DNA from: CAZFLY01 sp964519995
GTDB lineage: Bacteria > Planctomycetota > Phycisphaerae > Sedimentisphaerales > Anaerobacaceae
Direction: 5' to 3'
DNA: 11,148 nt
Assembly (NCBI GenBank): GCA_964519995.1
Contig: CAZFLY010000074.1
Location: forward strand, 1 to 11,148
The notes below the pieces were generated by a model. That model was not told the DNA's origin and made no database searches. It saw only the letters and a program-made list of their open reading frames with translations. The first letter of the stretch is position 1, and each line of letters opens with the position of its first letter. A program made the translations under genes and the position numbers. Below are positions 1 through 6,893 of the stretch, in pieces.

Positions 1-755
1 TTTGGAAATTGCCGGCCGATCCTGTCAAAAAGGCCTTATTTCTGTCACTAGGCGTGTTGTTTCTGGCGACGATATTTCTAAATCAGACCAGATCACTCTG
101 GATTGCTACTGTGGCTACTGTGCCCTTACTGTTGGTACTTTTCAAAAAGAAACACCGGCTGCTAAGTATGGTGAGGTTGGGTGTACTTATCATTGCAATC
201 TTTTTTGTCATGGGATTAGTGTGCCAGCGCGTGTTGCCAGGGCTGGACGTTTTTGAACTTGCCACTGAAAGGATAGAGCGCCTTCTGGAACGTGATGCAA
301 CGACCACGGGTACAGCTACTCGGGAAAGGGCTTTTGTGGCTGAAACTGACGGTTGGCTAAAGGGGACATTGATTCTGGGACGAGGATTGTGTTTTTTTCA
401 GACAATAGAAAATCCCAAAGATGAGAAACATATCGCATTTGGCCATCTTGGCTATGTAACATACCTGTCTCAATTGGGCCTTATAGGGCTTCTTATTTAT
501 GGCCTTTATTTTCCACTGACGGTCGTGCGTAGTGGACTTTGGCTATGGCGTTTTGGTGATTTGCCGGTACTACGTTATGTGGGATTGTTGGGAACTGCAT
601 CAGTCATTTGCCTATCCATTATGTTTACTATGAGTGCACAATTTCTTTCTCCGGGCTACTTTGGGCCGGCTGTGCTTTATGGTTCCATGTGGTCCCTGTC
701 ACGAAGCGGGAGAAAGAAACTTGACTTGCAATCTTCTTTTGGAGAGACGATGTGA
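1..755 (+). CDS. O-antigen polymerase/ligase-like membrane protein (Wzy/WaaL type), C-terminal part
   Basis: The 5' end is cut by the window edge; the frame is already open at base 3, so the true start lies upstream. About 250 residues remain. Hydrophobic stretches (starting around residues 10, 32, 58, 150 and 200 of the visible part) indicate several membrane helices. The NQTRSLW segment followed by a hydrophobic helix, then a soluble loop, a GRG turn and a histidine-containing FGHLGY...LGLIGLLIYGL segment, is the arrangement typical of Wzy_C / O-antigen ligase-like proteins, which polymerise or ligate lipid-linked glycans on the periplasmic side of the inner membrane. The stop TGA shares its last base with the ATG of the next gene, so translation is probably coupled. 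Polymerase and ligase cannot be told apart from this part. Confidence 0.8.
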   Translation, partial: WKLPADPVKKALFLSLGVLFLATIFLNQTRSLWIATVATVPLLLVLFKKKHRLLSMVRLGVLIIAIFFVMGLVCQRVLPGLDVFELATERIERLLERDATTTGTATRERAFVAETDGWLKGTLILGRGLCFFQTIENPKDEKHIAFGHLGYVTYLSQLGLIGLLIYGLYFPLTVVRSGLWLWRFGDLPVLRYVGLLGTASVICLSIMFTMSAQFLSPGYFGPAVLYGSMWSLSRSGRKKLDLQSSFGETM

Positions 756-1468
756 TGCTTGAGGAAGGGATTAATCTTGTGCCTACGGCTTATAGTGGCT
801 TGGCGGCCGAACAATATGACGACCGGCGTTTCACGACAAGACAGGGTCGTCTCTTTGCAGCATTAGAATTTGAGGAGCTCGAAAGAGCTATTGCTCATAT
901 TCCACGTGACGCGTACACATTGGAAGTCGGTTGCGGCACGGGTCGTTTTTCGAAATATTTGGCGGAACGAGGCTATCGCGTCAGAGCGGTTGACCCATCT
1001 TTGGATATGATCCGAGTAGCCTCGGCAAAATGCAAAGGCCTTCCGAACGTGACATTTAGCCAACAGGAGGGTGCAAATCTGAGCTTTCCTGATTCGAGTT
1101 TCGACTTTGTATTTGCTATCCGAGTAACGAATATTACAGAGTCAGAGGTATACGCACTGAAAATGATAGGTGAGATGATACGCGTTGCTAAACAAAAAGG
1201 GCACATTCTTATCGAGTTCTCTAACAGGAACAGACCTCTGCCGGGTAGGTCTGCTTGTGTCAAACTGTCTTTTTCTCAATTAGCTACTTTTGCCCGTGAG
1301 CACAACTGCTCTGTGGAACGAAGGGCGGGTATTTTGGTTTTTTCACAGACTCTCTTGAACAAAATTCCACGGATGTTGGTGCCAATCTGGAGTGTACTTG
1401 AGTGGCTATCATCGAAGTTGCTCTGGCGGTGGGCTTCTCGATGTTATGTTCTGCTGAAGAAGAACTAA
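755..1468 (+). CDS. SAM-dependent class I methyltransferase (Methyltransf_11-like)
   Basis: A protein of 237 residues. Motif I (LEVGCGTGRF, around residues 56-65) is the SAM-binding loop; the acidic end of strand 2 (AVDPS), the FPDSSFDFVFAI strand-4 region and the IRVAKQKGHILIEF segment complete a class I methyltransferase fold. The N-terminal YDDRRFTTRQGRLF is common in small-molecule or sugar methyltransferases of glycan loci. The start is ATG 755 within TGATG, 8 bases after GGAGA (741-745); GTG 752 is the alternative. The acceptor is unknown; context suggests a sugar of the surface glycan or its lipid carrier. The last 14 or so residues (LWRWASRCYVLLKK) closely match the C-terminus of the broken GT2 ending at 3398, which is unexpected for unrelated folds. 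Apparently intact. Confidence 0.86.
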   Translation: MLEEGINLVPTAYSGLAAEQYDDRRFTTRQGRLFAALEFEELERAIAHIPRDAYTLEVGCGTGRFSKYLAERGYRVRAVDPSLDMIRVASAKCKGLPNVTFSQQEGANLSFPDSSFDFVFAIRVTNITESEVYALKMIGEMIRVAKQKGHILIEFSNRNRPLPGRSACVKLSFSQLATFAREHNCSVERRAGILVFSQTLLNKIPRMLVPIWSVLEWLSSKLLWRWASRCYVLLKKN

Positions 1469-2891
1469 TGTGGAATTTAGGAAGGCCAGTATATGAGAGT
1501 AGCAGTCTTCGTTAATGCTGCATACTTTGATAAATCACAACTGGACGCTATACCAGGGCATGTGCAGTTCGCAGGCATGGCGGTCCGAATGCTCACTGAT
1601 GTAGGATATGACGTTACTCTGATCACTACGAAGCCTCTAAGCCCTGGATTCTTGCCGGAGGTGATACCTCAAAACATACCCGTGCATATAGTCAAACACC
1701 CGTTCCAGGCGTGGCCCGAGCATGGCGTTCTGATTAGCTGTGTCCTGCAGCAAAGCTGGCAGTTGTGGAATTTCTTGCGAAGAGAATCTTTTGATGTACT
1801 GCACTTCTTCGGTTATCCCAAGACAGGATTACTATTGTCTGTCCTCAAATACGCCGGTGTTCGAGGACGGGCTTTATTCACGCCGCATAAAAGACCAGCA
1901 AATAATCATAACGGATTCAAGGGGAAAATTCAGGAAAAACTATTCAAGCGGATTGATAGCGTAGTCGCAACGACAGACTACGTGGGGAGCGGATGGTCCT
2001 TCGCGTGCGGGACCGAGGTGGTGACTACACTGCGACCAGGAATAACCAAGCGAATCACATTGTCCAAAAGTGATAATCCTGCGGATTCCATCCTTTTCTG
2101 GCGTCAGGCGTCGGTCGGAAATGGAGCAGATTTGGCTATTGGTGCCTTTCGACAACTTGCCCCAAAGTATCCGAATAATCAATTTGTATTTGCAGTTCGA
2201 GAACACGATGTTTTCGAAAGAGAGATTTTTGAACTGGAACGAAGTTTACCAAATGTTTGCGTATACACACATCCGTACAGGGATGATGTGTCCCTCGAGA
2301 GCCTCTTGCAACGAGCGCTGTTCGTTGTTCTTCCATTTCGTGTGCTCTCAGTAAATCCCCAGATGAGCGTTCTTGAAACCCTCTATGCGGGAGTCCCTGT
2401 AATCACAACAAACATCGAATCGAATGGCGAAGTCATCCACGACGGACAAAATGGTCTTTTGATCCCGCCCAATGACGAACGGGCATTGACCTGCGCAATT
2501 GAAAGACTTCTTAAGGACGAAGAATTGCTCAGAAGACTCAGACGTAATTCTTATTCTCAGACCATTGAGCGGTGGAACTGGTCAGCATTTGGCAAGGGAC
2601 TTCTGCGAATATATGCGAACACAAACATCGGTTAATTACCCGCGTATCAGTATAGTCACGCCATCTTTTAACCAGGCAAAGTATCTCTCCGAGACAATCG
2701 AATCGGTTCTGAACCAGAACTACACGAATCTTGAGTACATAATTATCGATGGCGACAGCACCGATGGCAGTTTGGATATAATCCGCCGGTATGAAAAACA
2801 GCTCACATACTGGTGCAGTGAGAAAGACAATGACCAGTCTGATGCCATAATGAAGGGATTCGACCGCGCCACTGGTGAGTTGCTGGCCTGA
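1421..2891 (+). repeat. Tandem duplication, copy A (gene tail, spacer, GT4, 5' part of GT2)
   Basis: This stretch aligns with 3351-4818. The offset is 1927 bases from the GT4 start to GT2 codon 93, and 1930 in the preceding gene tail because the spacers differ by three bases. Identity is uneven: about 33 of 60 bases at the GT4 start, but about 315 of 360 over 2401-2760 (hand counts). The downstream limit cannot be placed exactly because the GT2 C-terminal halves have diverged. Confidence 0.85.
1493..2635 (+). CDS. Glycosyltransferase family 4, tandem copy A
   Basis: A 380-residue GT-B enzyme expected to transfer a sugar from a nucleotide donor to a lipid-linked glycan in the cytoplasm. Start ATG has a strong AGGAAGG ribosome site 7 bases upstream (1479-1485). 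The N-terminal Rossmann half includes FDVLHFFG (100-107); the C-terminal Glycos_transf_1 half ends with the donor-binding region LETLYAGVPVI (294-304) and GQNGLLIPP (318-326). The usual EX7E pair is incomplete: the second Glu is E295, but the position eight residues before it is V287. It is the same length as the gene at 3420 with no net indel: by hand count 44 of the first 96 residues match, against 78 of the last 96. Its end overlaps the start of the following GT2 by 23 bases. Donor and acceptor cannot be predicted. Confidence 0.9.
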   Translation: MRVAVFVNAAYFDKSQLDAIPGHVQFAGMAVRMLTDVGYDVTLITTKPLSPGFLPEVIPQNIPVHIVKHPFQAWPEHGVLISCVLQQSWQLWNFLRRESFDVLHFFGYPKTGLLLSVLKYAGVRGRALFTPHKRPANNHNGFKGKIQEKLFKRIDSVVATTDYVGSGWSFACGTEVVTTLRPGITKRITLSKSDNPADSILFWRQASVGNGADLAIGAFRQLAPKYPNNQFVFAVREHDVFEREIFELERSLPNVCVYTHPYRDDVSLESLLQRALFVVLPFRVLSVNPQMSVLETLYAGVPVITTNIESNGEVIHDGQNGLLIPPNDERALTCAIERLLKDEELLRRLRRNSYSQTIERWNWSAFGKGLLRIYANTNIG

Positions 2892-3398
2892 GTTGATAGT
2901 GATGACGTTTTGTTTCCGGGTTGTCTTAGGTTAGTAGCAGAGTCCTATATCGAAAACAACAAGCCAGACATCATTCATACGAATGTGGCCTATCTTGATT
3001 CAAATGGTCAGATTACCCGTCTTATTCGTGTTCCGCGCCAGAGTAGATTTTTCTTCTACCGAGGAGCTTGGCATGTAGTAGCTCCCACGCTCTTCTACAA
3101 GTATTCGCTTTTCCGCGCCGTCGGCGGGGTAGACAGGAAATACCACTTGTCTATGGATCTATATCTGTGGATGCGTATGATGAAAGCTGGAGCGAGGGTT
3201 GCCCATGTGCCGTACTACCTCGGTGGATTTCGCTGGCACAAATCCTCCAAGACCGTGATGTCCCTCAGCACCAGACGCACTCGCGAAGGTTGGGAGGAAA
3301 GTGACATCTTCAAAACCAATCTTCCAAGCTCAAATCGGGCCAAGCGCCGTCTTTGGAGGTGGGCTTCAAGAGGCTACATTCTTCTGAGAAAACACTGA
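2613..3398 (+). pseudogene. Glycosyltransferase family 2, tandem copy A, interrupted by an in-frame TGA
   Basis: A GT-A type family 2 glycosyltransferase of 261 codons starting at ATG 2613 inside the preceding GT4. It opens with PRISIVTPSFNQAKYL, the usual nucleotide-binding first strand, then IIIDGDSTDGS and the SEKD...QSDAI motif. Codon 93 is TGA (2889-2891) where the paralogue at 4540 has TGG (Trp), just before the metal-binding DSDD. The frame then stays open to 3398 with recognisable GT2 sequence (FPGCL, MDLYLWMR, FRWHKSS), so one G-to-A change explains the break. Two further departures from the usual pattern, GDST for GGST and DQSDAIMKG for GQSDAINKG, suggest relaxed selection. Readthrough or a sequencing error are alternatives; TGA ends other genes here, so a changed code is unlikely. 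The C-terminal LWRWASRGYILLRK resembles the tail of the methyltransferase ending at 1468. Confidence 0.85.
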
Positions 3399-4818
3399 GG
3401 TCGGAAAGAGACACACGAAGTGAAGATTGGCATTTTTGTAACCGCTGCTTTTTGTAAGAGAGGGAAATTGGACGCAATCTCTGGCCATGTGCAAATACCG
3501 CTTATGACGGCAAGACTGATTTCTGATGGAGGCTACGAAGTTACGCTTGTTACTACAAAGCCACGTGGTGCTGATCTATTGCCGGATAGTATACCGAAAA
3601 CTATCCCGGTTTGTATTGTTGAACACGCCGCGCGGGATTGGCCCGAGCAAGGAGTATATTTAGGCAAAGCTCTCCGACAGGCCTATCAATTGCTGGTTCT
3701 TTTCAAGAAGAGACGTTTTGATGTTCTTCATTTTTTTGGCGGCAGGAACCTTGTCTTACTCATATGCTTTCTAAGATTTCTCGGCATTAACCAGCCAGTG
3801 TTTTTTACTCCCATCAAAAGTCCGGGTACGGACTTGTCTGGACTCGAGGGTAGAATCTTGAGAGTGGCATGCCGTAGAATTAACAAAATCATTGCCATGA
3901 CAGATTACACGCATACCGGCTGGAGCTCCCTATGTGACCGCCAGAAGGTGACGGTTCTTCAGCCGGGTGTGATGAAACAGATGCCCAGGACGCCGGTAAA
4001 CGGTTTCAGGAACTCAGTTCTGTTTTGGCGCAATGCAGGCTATGCCAATGGTGTTGATATCGCTATCCGGTCATTCAAGGAATTGGCCCCTAAGTATCCT
4101 AATATCCGCTTTGTTTTCGCAGTTCGACCGTATGATGTTCTTGAAAGTCAATTACTCGATCTGGAGAGGCGCGTGCCAAATGTTGACGTACACATATATC
4201 CATACAGGACTGGAGTATCATTAGCGAGCCTTTTGCAGAGAGCTCTTTTTGTCGTTGAGCCCTTTCGTTTACTTTCTATAAATCCATCAATGGCGATTCT
4301 GGAGACTCTATATGCGGGGGTTCCTGTAATCGCAACGAACGTCGAATCGAATGGGGAAGTCATCCACGACGGACAAAATGGTCTTTTGATCCCGCCCGAT
4401 GACGAACTGGCATTGACTTGTGCAATTGAAAGGCTTCTTGAAGACGAAAAATTGCTCAGCAGACTCAGAGAGAACGCTTATTCTCGGACTGTAGAGCGGT
4501 GGAACTGGTCAGCATTTGGCAAGGGGCTTCTGGGAATATATGGGCACACAAATATCGGGTAATTATCCGCGTATCAGTATCGTCACGCCGTCTCTGAACC
4601 AGGCAAAGTTTCTCTGTGAGACAATTGAATCGGTTCTGAACCAGAACTACCCTAATCTGGAATATATTATTATCGACGGCGGCAGCACCGATGGCAGCGT
4701 AGAGATCATCAAGCGGTACAAGCGTCATTTGGCCTACTGGATCAGTGAAAAGGATTCGGGCCAGTCGGAGGCCATCAATAAGGGAATAGCAAGGGCGACG
4801 GGCGATCTCTTTAACTGG
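3351..4818 (+). repeat. Tandem duplication, copy B
   Basis: Partner of 1421-2891. It starts in the tail of the broken GT2 (the LWRWASR codons), covers a 21-base spacer and the GT4, and runs into the second GT2 to at least the Trp codon 4816-4818 that is TGA in copy A. The most similar part is 4328-4687, which covers the GT4 donor-binding domain and the GT2 N-terminus. No transposase or terminal inverted repeat borders it. Confidence 0.85.
3420..4562 (+). CDS. Glycosyltransferase family 4, tandem copy B
   Basis: A 380-residue GT-B glycosyltransferase, paralogue of the gene at 1493, probably acting on the same kind of lipid-linked acceptor but perhaps with a different specificity because the acceptor-side N-terminal half has diverged strongly. 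Start is GTG, with a GGAAAGAG-type site about 9 bases upstream. The C-terminal half carries LETLYAGVPVI and GQNGLLIPP as in copy A; the first Glu of the EX7E motif is again absent (I287, with E295 present). All aligned positions lie exactly 1927 bases downstream of copy A throughout the gene. Its last 23 bases overlap the next GT2, as in copy A. Intact. Confidence 0.9.
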   Translation: MKIGIFVTAAFCKRGKLDAISGHVQIPLMTARLISDGGYEVTLVTTKPRGADLLPDSIPKTIPVCIVEHAARDWPEQGVYLGKALRQAYQLLVLFKKRRFDVLHFFGGRNLVLLICFLRFLGINQPVFFTPIKSPGTDLSGLEGRILRVACRRINKIIAMTDYTHTGWSSLCDRQKVTVLQPGVMKQMPRTPVNGFRNSVLFWRNAGYANGVDIAIRSFKELAPKYPNIRFVFAVRPYDVLESQLLDLERRVPNVDVHIYPYRTGVSLASLLQRALFVVEPFRLLSINPSMAILETLYAGVPVIATNVESNGEVIHDGQNGLLIPPDDELALTCAIERLLEDEKLLSRLRENAYSRTVERWNWSAFGKGLLGIYGHTNIG

Positions 4819-5367
4819 ATTAATTCGGATGACCTTCTTTTCCCCGGGGCACTCCATCGGATCGCGGCTGCTTTTCTTTGGAATCCTAATGCGGATTTCA
4901 TCATCGGGGATAGTGCTCGCAGTGACGCGGAGGGTAGGATTATCAGGGTCAGTGCCGTGCCTTCGCGATTGACTATGCAGCCTAGCGGCTGGGTCTTTTG
5001 GGTAGGGCAGCAATCGACGTTCATCTCACTTACGACACTCAGACGCGTCGGCCGACTTCGTGAAGATTTGCATTGTATTATGGATGCAGACCTTTATTAT
5101 CGGATTTTTTCGGCCCGTGGTTCGTTTGTTCGCGTAAACGGATTGGTCGGTGTCATAAGGGAGCACCCAGACGCAAAGGGCATAGCGAGAAAAGCCGAGT
5201 GGAGACCTGAGGCACAAAGAGTTTTCGAAGAGTATCGGATCGGGCCATTCTGTGCCAAAGTCGCACGCGCGAAGATGCGATCTTGGCGCGTGCTGGACGG
5301 AAGCTATTTTCGGTCATGGTTGCTTTTGAGGCGGTGGAGAGGCAGACGACCCTGGGAAGGTACATAA
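4540..5367 (+). CDS. Glycosyltransferase family 2, tandem copy B (intact)
   Basis: A GT-A fold family 2 transferase of 275 residues. Visible in order: PRISIVTPSLNQAKFL (10-25), IIIDGGSTDGS (43-53), YWISEKDSGQSEAINKG (66-82), the metal-binding WINSDD (93-98), and MDADLYYR (181-188) in the acceptor half. This WISEKDxGQSxAINKG subtype is common in polysaccharide clusters. ATG 4540 is chosen over the in-frame TTG at 4516 because the conserved strand starts soon after it and GGGA precedes it at 4532-4535. It overlaps the GT4 stop by 23 bases, so the pair is probably translationally coupled. It is the functional counterpart of the interrupted gene at 2613; the two are closely similar up to about codon 50, then diverge, and the C-terminal halves differ greatly. 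Donor sugar unknown. Confidence 0.9.
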   Translation: MGTQISGNYPRISIVTPSLNQAKFLCETIESVLNQNYPNLEYIIIDGGSTDGSVEIIKRYKRHLAYWISEKDSGQSEAINKGIARATGDLFNWINSDDLLFPGALHRIAAAFLWNPNADFIIGDSARSDAEGRIIRVSAVPSRLTMQPSGWVFWVGQQSTFISLTTLRRVGRLREDLHCIMDADLYYRIFSARGSFVRVNGLVGVIREHPDAKGIARKAEWRPEAQRVFEEYRIGPFCAKVARAKMRSWRVLDGSYFRSWLLLRRWRGRRPWEGT

Positions 5368-5377
5368 CCTTAGCCGG

Positions 5378-5409
5378 ATGTTACCTACCATGTGCATTGT
5401 AGGTGGCAT
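5378..5409 (+). promoter_or_regulatory. Imperfect hairpin between two glycosyltransferase genes
   Basis: Bases 5378-5388 pair with 5399-5409 in an 11-pair stem (two G-U pairs in the RNA; ACCTAC/GTAGGT is the perfect part) with a 10-base loop. It sits in the 78-base gap after the second GT2. No T-run follows, so it is a weak candidate for an intrinsic terminator; an mRNA processing or stability element is equally possible. Confidence 0.35.
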
Positions 5410-5422
5410 TTCTGACCTTCAT

Positions 5423-5438
5423 CACCACTGCTTTGGTG
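5423..5438 (+). promoter_or_regulatory. Small hairpin over the ribosome site of the GT4 at 5446
   Basis: CACCA (5423-5427) can pair with TGGTG (5434-5438) around a six-base loop. The right arm covers most of the GGTGGAGA region that would serve as ribosome site for ATG 5446, so folding could lower its initiation. Only five pairs, so chance is a real possibility. Confidence 0.25.
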
Positions 5439-5445
5439 GAGAAGC

Positions 5446-6645
5446 ATGAACATTGCGTTTGTTTTGCCATATCTGGCTGAGCGGTTTGGTGGGCCGGTCA
5501 CAGTCGTGAAGAATGTTGGCGGAGCGCTTACCAGTGCTGGGCACAATGTCTCCTATTGGGCTACCGCCGACAGTAGTGACCGTGAAGAGCTGGCTTCGAT
5601 AGATTCGGCTCATATCTATGATATTGCTTGGCCTCGTTCGTGGCACCGGTCGCGAAACTTTGTTCGCGGTCTGTCGGCTGGCATATCTTCAATTGACATT
5701 ATGCATTTTAATGAGTTTTGGCCCCACCCAGTATATGCCGCAAGCCGCGTAGCCCGTGCCAATGATGTTCCGTACATACTCGGACCTGCAGGTAGTCTTG
5801 AGCCTTGGCGGTTGAGAAGCAGTCACCTAAAGTGGTTGAAAAAGATGGTTTATCTTAATCTCGTTGGTAAATCTATGATGCAGGGTGCAGCCTGTCTCCA
5901 TGCAGCTTCAGTACAGGAGGGTGAACATTTTTGCCAAGCAGGTTATCACGGCCCTATAACCGTTATCCCAAATGGTGTCGACATCAATGAATTTACTAGC
6001 GGAGATGGTTCGGAGGCCGAGGCTTACTGGCCGAGCCTGAGGAATAGACTGGTAGTGTTGTTCATGTCGCGTTTAAGCCCAGAAAAAGGTCTGGATACAC
6101 TGATTCCCGTCTGGGCAGACGTAGTGAAATCTCCAGCTTATAAAGATTCTATGCTGGTTATTGCTGGCCCCGATGACCGAGGCTATCGAAAGGTGGTGGA
6201 AGGAATAATTGGTAGATACAATGTTGGCTCGCAAATCTGTATGATGGGAATGGTGCAAGGTCGGCAGAAAATGGCGCTTCTCCGACGGGCAGACATATTT
6301 ATTTTGCCGTCTTATTCGGAAAACTTCGGGATCGTCGTGGCGGAGGCATTGGCTTCTGGAACGCCTGTTATAGCTACTACAGGTTCTCCATGGCAGCAGT
6401 TGCATACGGTGGATGCAGGGCGGTGGGTACCCGCGACGAAAGATGATATAGGCCTAGCGCTGCGCGAGTTGCTGGGCATGTCCAAGTCGCAGCGGCAGCA
6501 GATGGGCGAGAGAGGGTCTGCCCTGATTCGAGAACGCTATACGTGGGACCAGGTTGCACTCATGTTCCTGACTGTATACGATTGCATCTTGGAAGATAGG
6601 TTGATCCCCCTGCATCCTGAGCCAAAGGAAGTGGAGAAGGCTTGA
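5446..6645 (+). CDS. Glycosyltransferase family 4
   Basis: A 399-residue GT-B glycosyltransferase, normal length for family 4. N-terminal MNIAFVLPYLAERFGGP is the standard acceptor-side first strand and glycine loop. IPNGVD (174-179) marks the interdomain region, SRLSPEKGLDTLI (208-220) the nucleotide-binding strand, and ENFGIVVAE (292-300) is a complete EX7E motif, followed by ALASGTPVIAT. It therefore keeps both donor-binding glutamates, unlike the two tandem GT4 genes upstream, to which it is only distantly related. It ends in TTGA overlapping the start of the deleted GT4 remnant. Likely adds one sugar of the repeat unit from a UDP- or GDP-sugar; the sugar is not predictable. Intact. Confidence 0.92.
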   Translation: MNIAFVLPYLAERFGGPVTVVKNVGGALTSAGHNVSYWATADSSDREELASIDSAHIYDIAWPRSWHRSRNFVRGLSAGISSIDIMHFNEFWPHPVYAASRVARANDVPYILGPAGSLEPWRLRSSHLKWLKKMVYLNLVGKSMMQGAACLHAASVQEGEHFCQAGYHGPITVIPNGVDINEFTSGDGSEAEAYWPSLRNRLVVLFMSRLSPEKGLDTLIPVWADVVKSPAYKDSMLVIAGPDDRGYRKVVEGIIGRYNVGSQICMMGMVQGRQKMALLRRADIFILPSYSENFGIVVAEALASGTPVIATTGSPWQQLHTVDAGRWVPATKDDIGLALRELLGMSKSQRQQMGERGSALIRERYTWDQVALMFLTVYDCILEDRLIPLHPEPKEVEKA

Positions 6646-6851
6646 GTCTGAAGGTCTGTTATCTTGTGCCTCGCCTGTTGCCAACGCCGTCAGGGGCGGT
6701 TGTGGGGGGTAGTGCAGTCAATTGCGTCTCCCTGGCCCCCGAACGTTTGGCGTCGGAGAGAAAACGCTTGTCCGAACGCGTCGAAGCCCTGCGATTCTAC
6801 ACCGCCAACATCGCGCGAACATTCAGAAAGGCCCTTGTCGACCATGCCTGA
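6642..6851 (+). pseudogene. GT4 remnant: N-terminal stub joined in frame to a C-terminal tail
   Basis: A 69-codon open frame starting TTG 6642 (overlapping the previous stop, with GGAG at 6633-6636). Residues 4-32 (KVCYLVPRLLP...GGSAVNCVSLA) are the first strand and glycine-rich loop of a family 4 glycosyltransferase. After about base 6737 this changes abruptly to a charged helix (PERLASERKRLSERVEAL) followed by ANIARTFRKAL, which resembles the usual GT4 C-terminal helix pattern. I infer an internal deletion of roughly 300 codons that kept the frame. The product lacks the whole donor site and should be inactive as a transferase; translating it may serve only to keep ribosomes coupled to the next gene. 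A join to a different gene's tail is the alternative. Confidence 0.65.
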
Positions 6852-6893
6852 CTCCGATGCGCGGCGCCAAAGCCACGATGAGCCCAGGAGTCA
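6849..6893 (+). promoter_or_regulatory. 7-bp inverted repeat enclosing the ribosome site at 6886-6890
   Basis: TGACTCC (6849-6855) is the exact reverse complement of GGAGTCA (6887-6893), with 31 bases between. The left arm holds the stop of the remnant ORF and the right arm holds most of AGGAG and the base before ATG 6894. In mRNA the stem would hide that ribosome site unless a ribosome terminating at 6849-6851 opened it. A 7-bp match over this distance may be chance. Confidence 0.3.

Noticed and set aside
2889..2891. TGA as Trp or selenocysteine (recoding)
   Set aside because: Several genes here end at TGA, including the O-antigen ligase-like gene, the GT4 at 5446 and this GT2 itself; no SECIS-like hairpin was evident just downstream, and GT2 enzymes have Trp, not selenocysteine, at this place.
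1421..4818. Insertion sequence or composite transposon as cause of the repeat
   Set aside because: No transposase frame, terminal inverted repeats or target-site duplication seen; the repeat consists of ordinary glycosyltransferase genes.
4465..5013. 182-codon minus-strand open frame
   Set aside because: Antisense to the GT4/GT2 overlap and to the conserved GT2 N-terminus, which explains the base pattern; no recognisable product.
5378..5409. Intrinsic terminator after the second GT2
   Set aside because: The stem is imperfect and no U-tract follows, so operon continuation is more likely.
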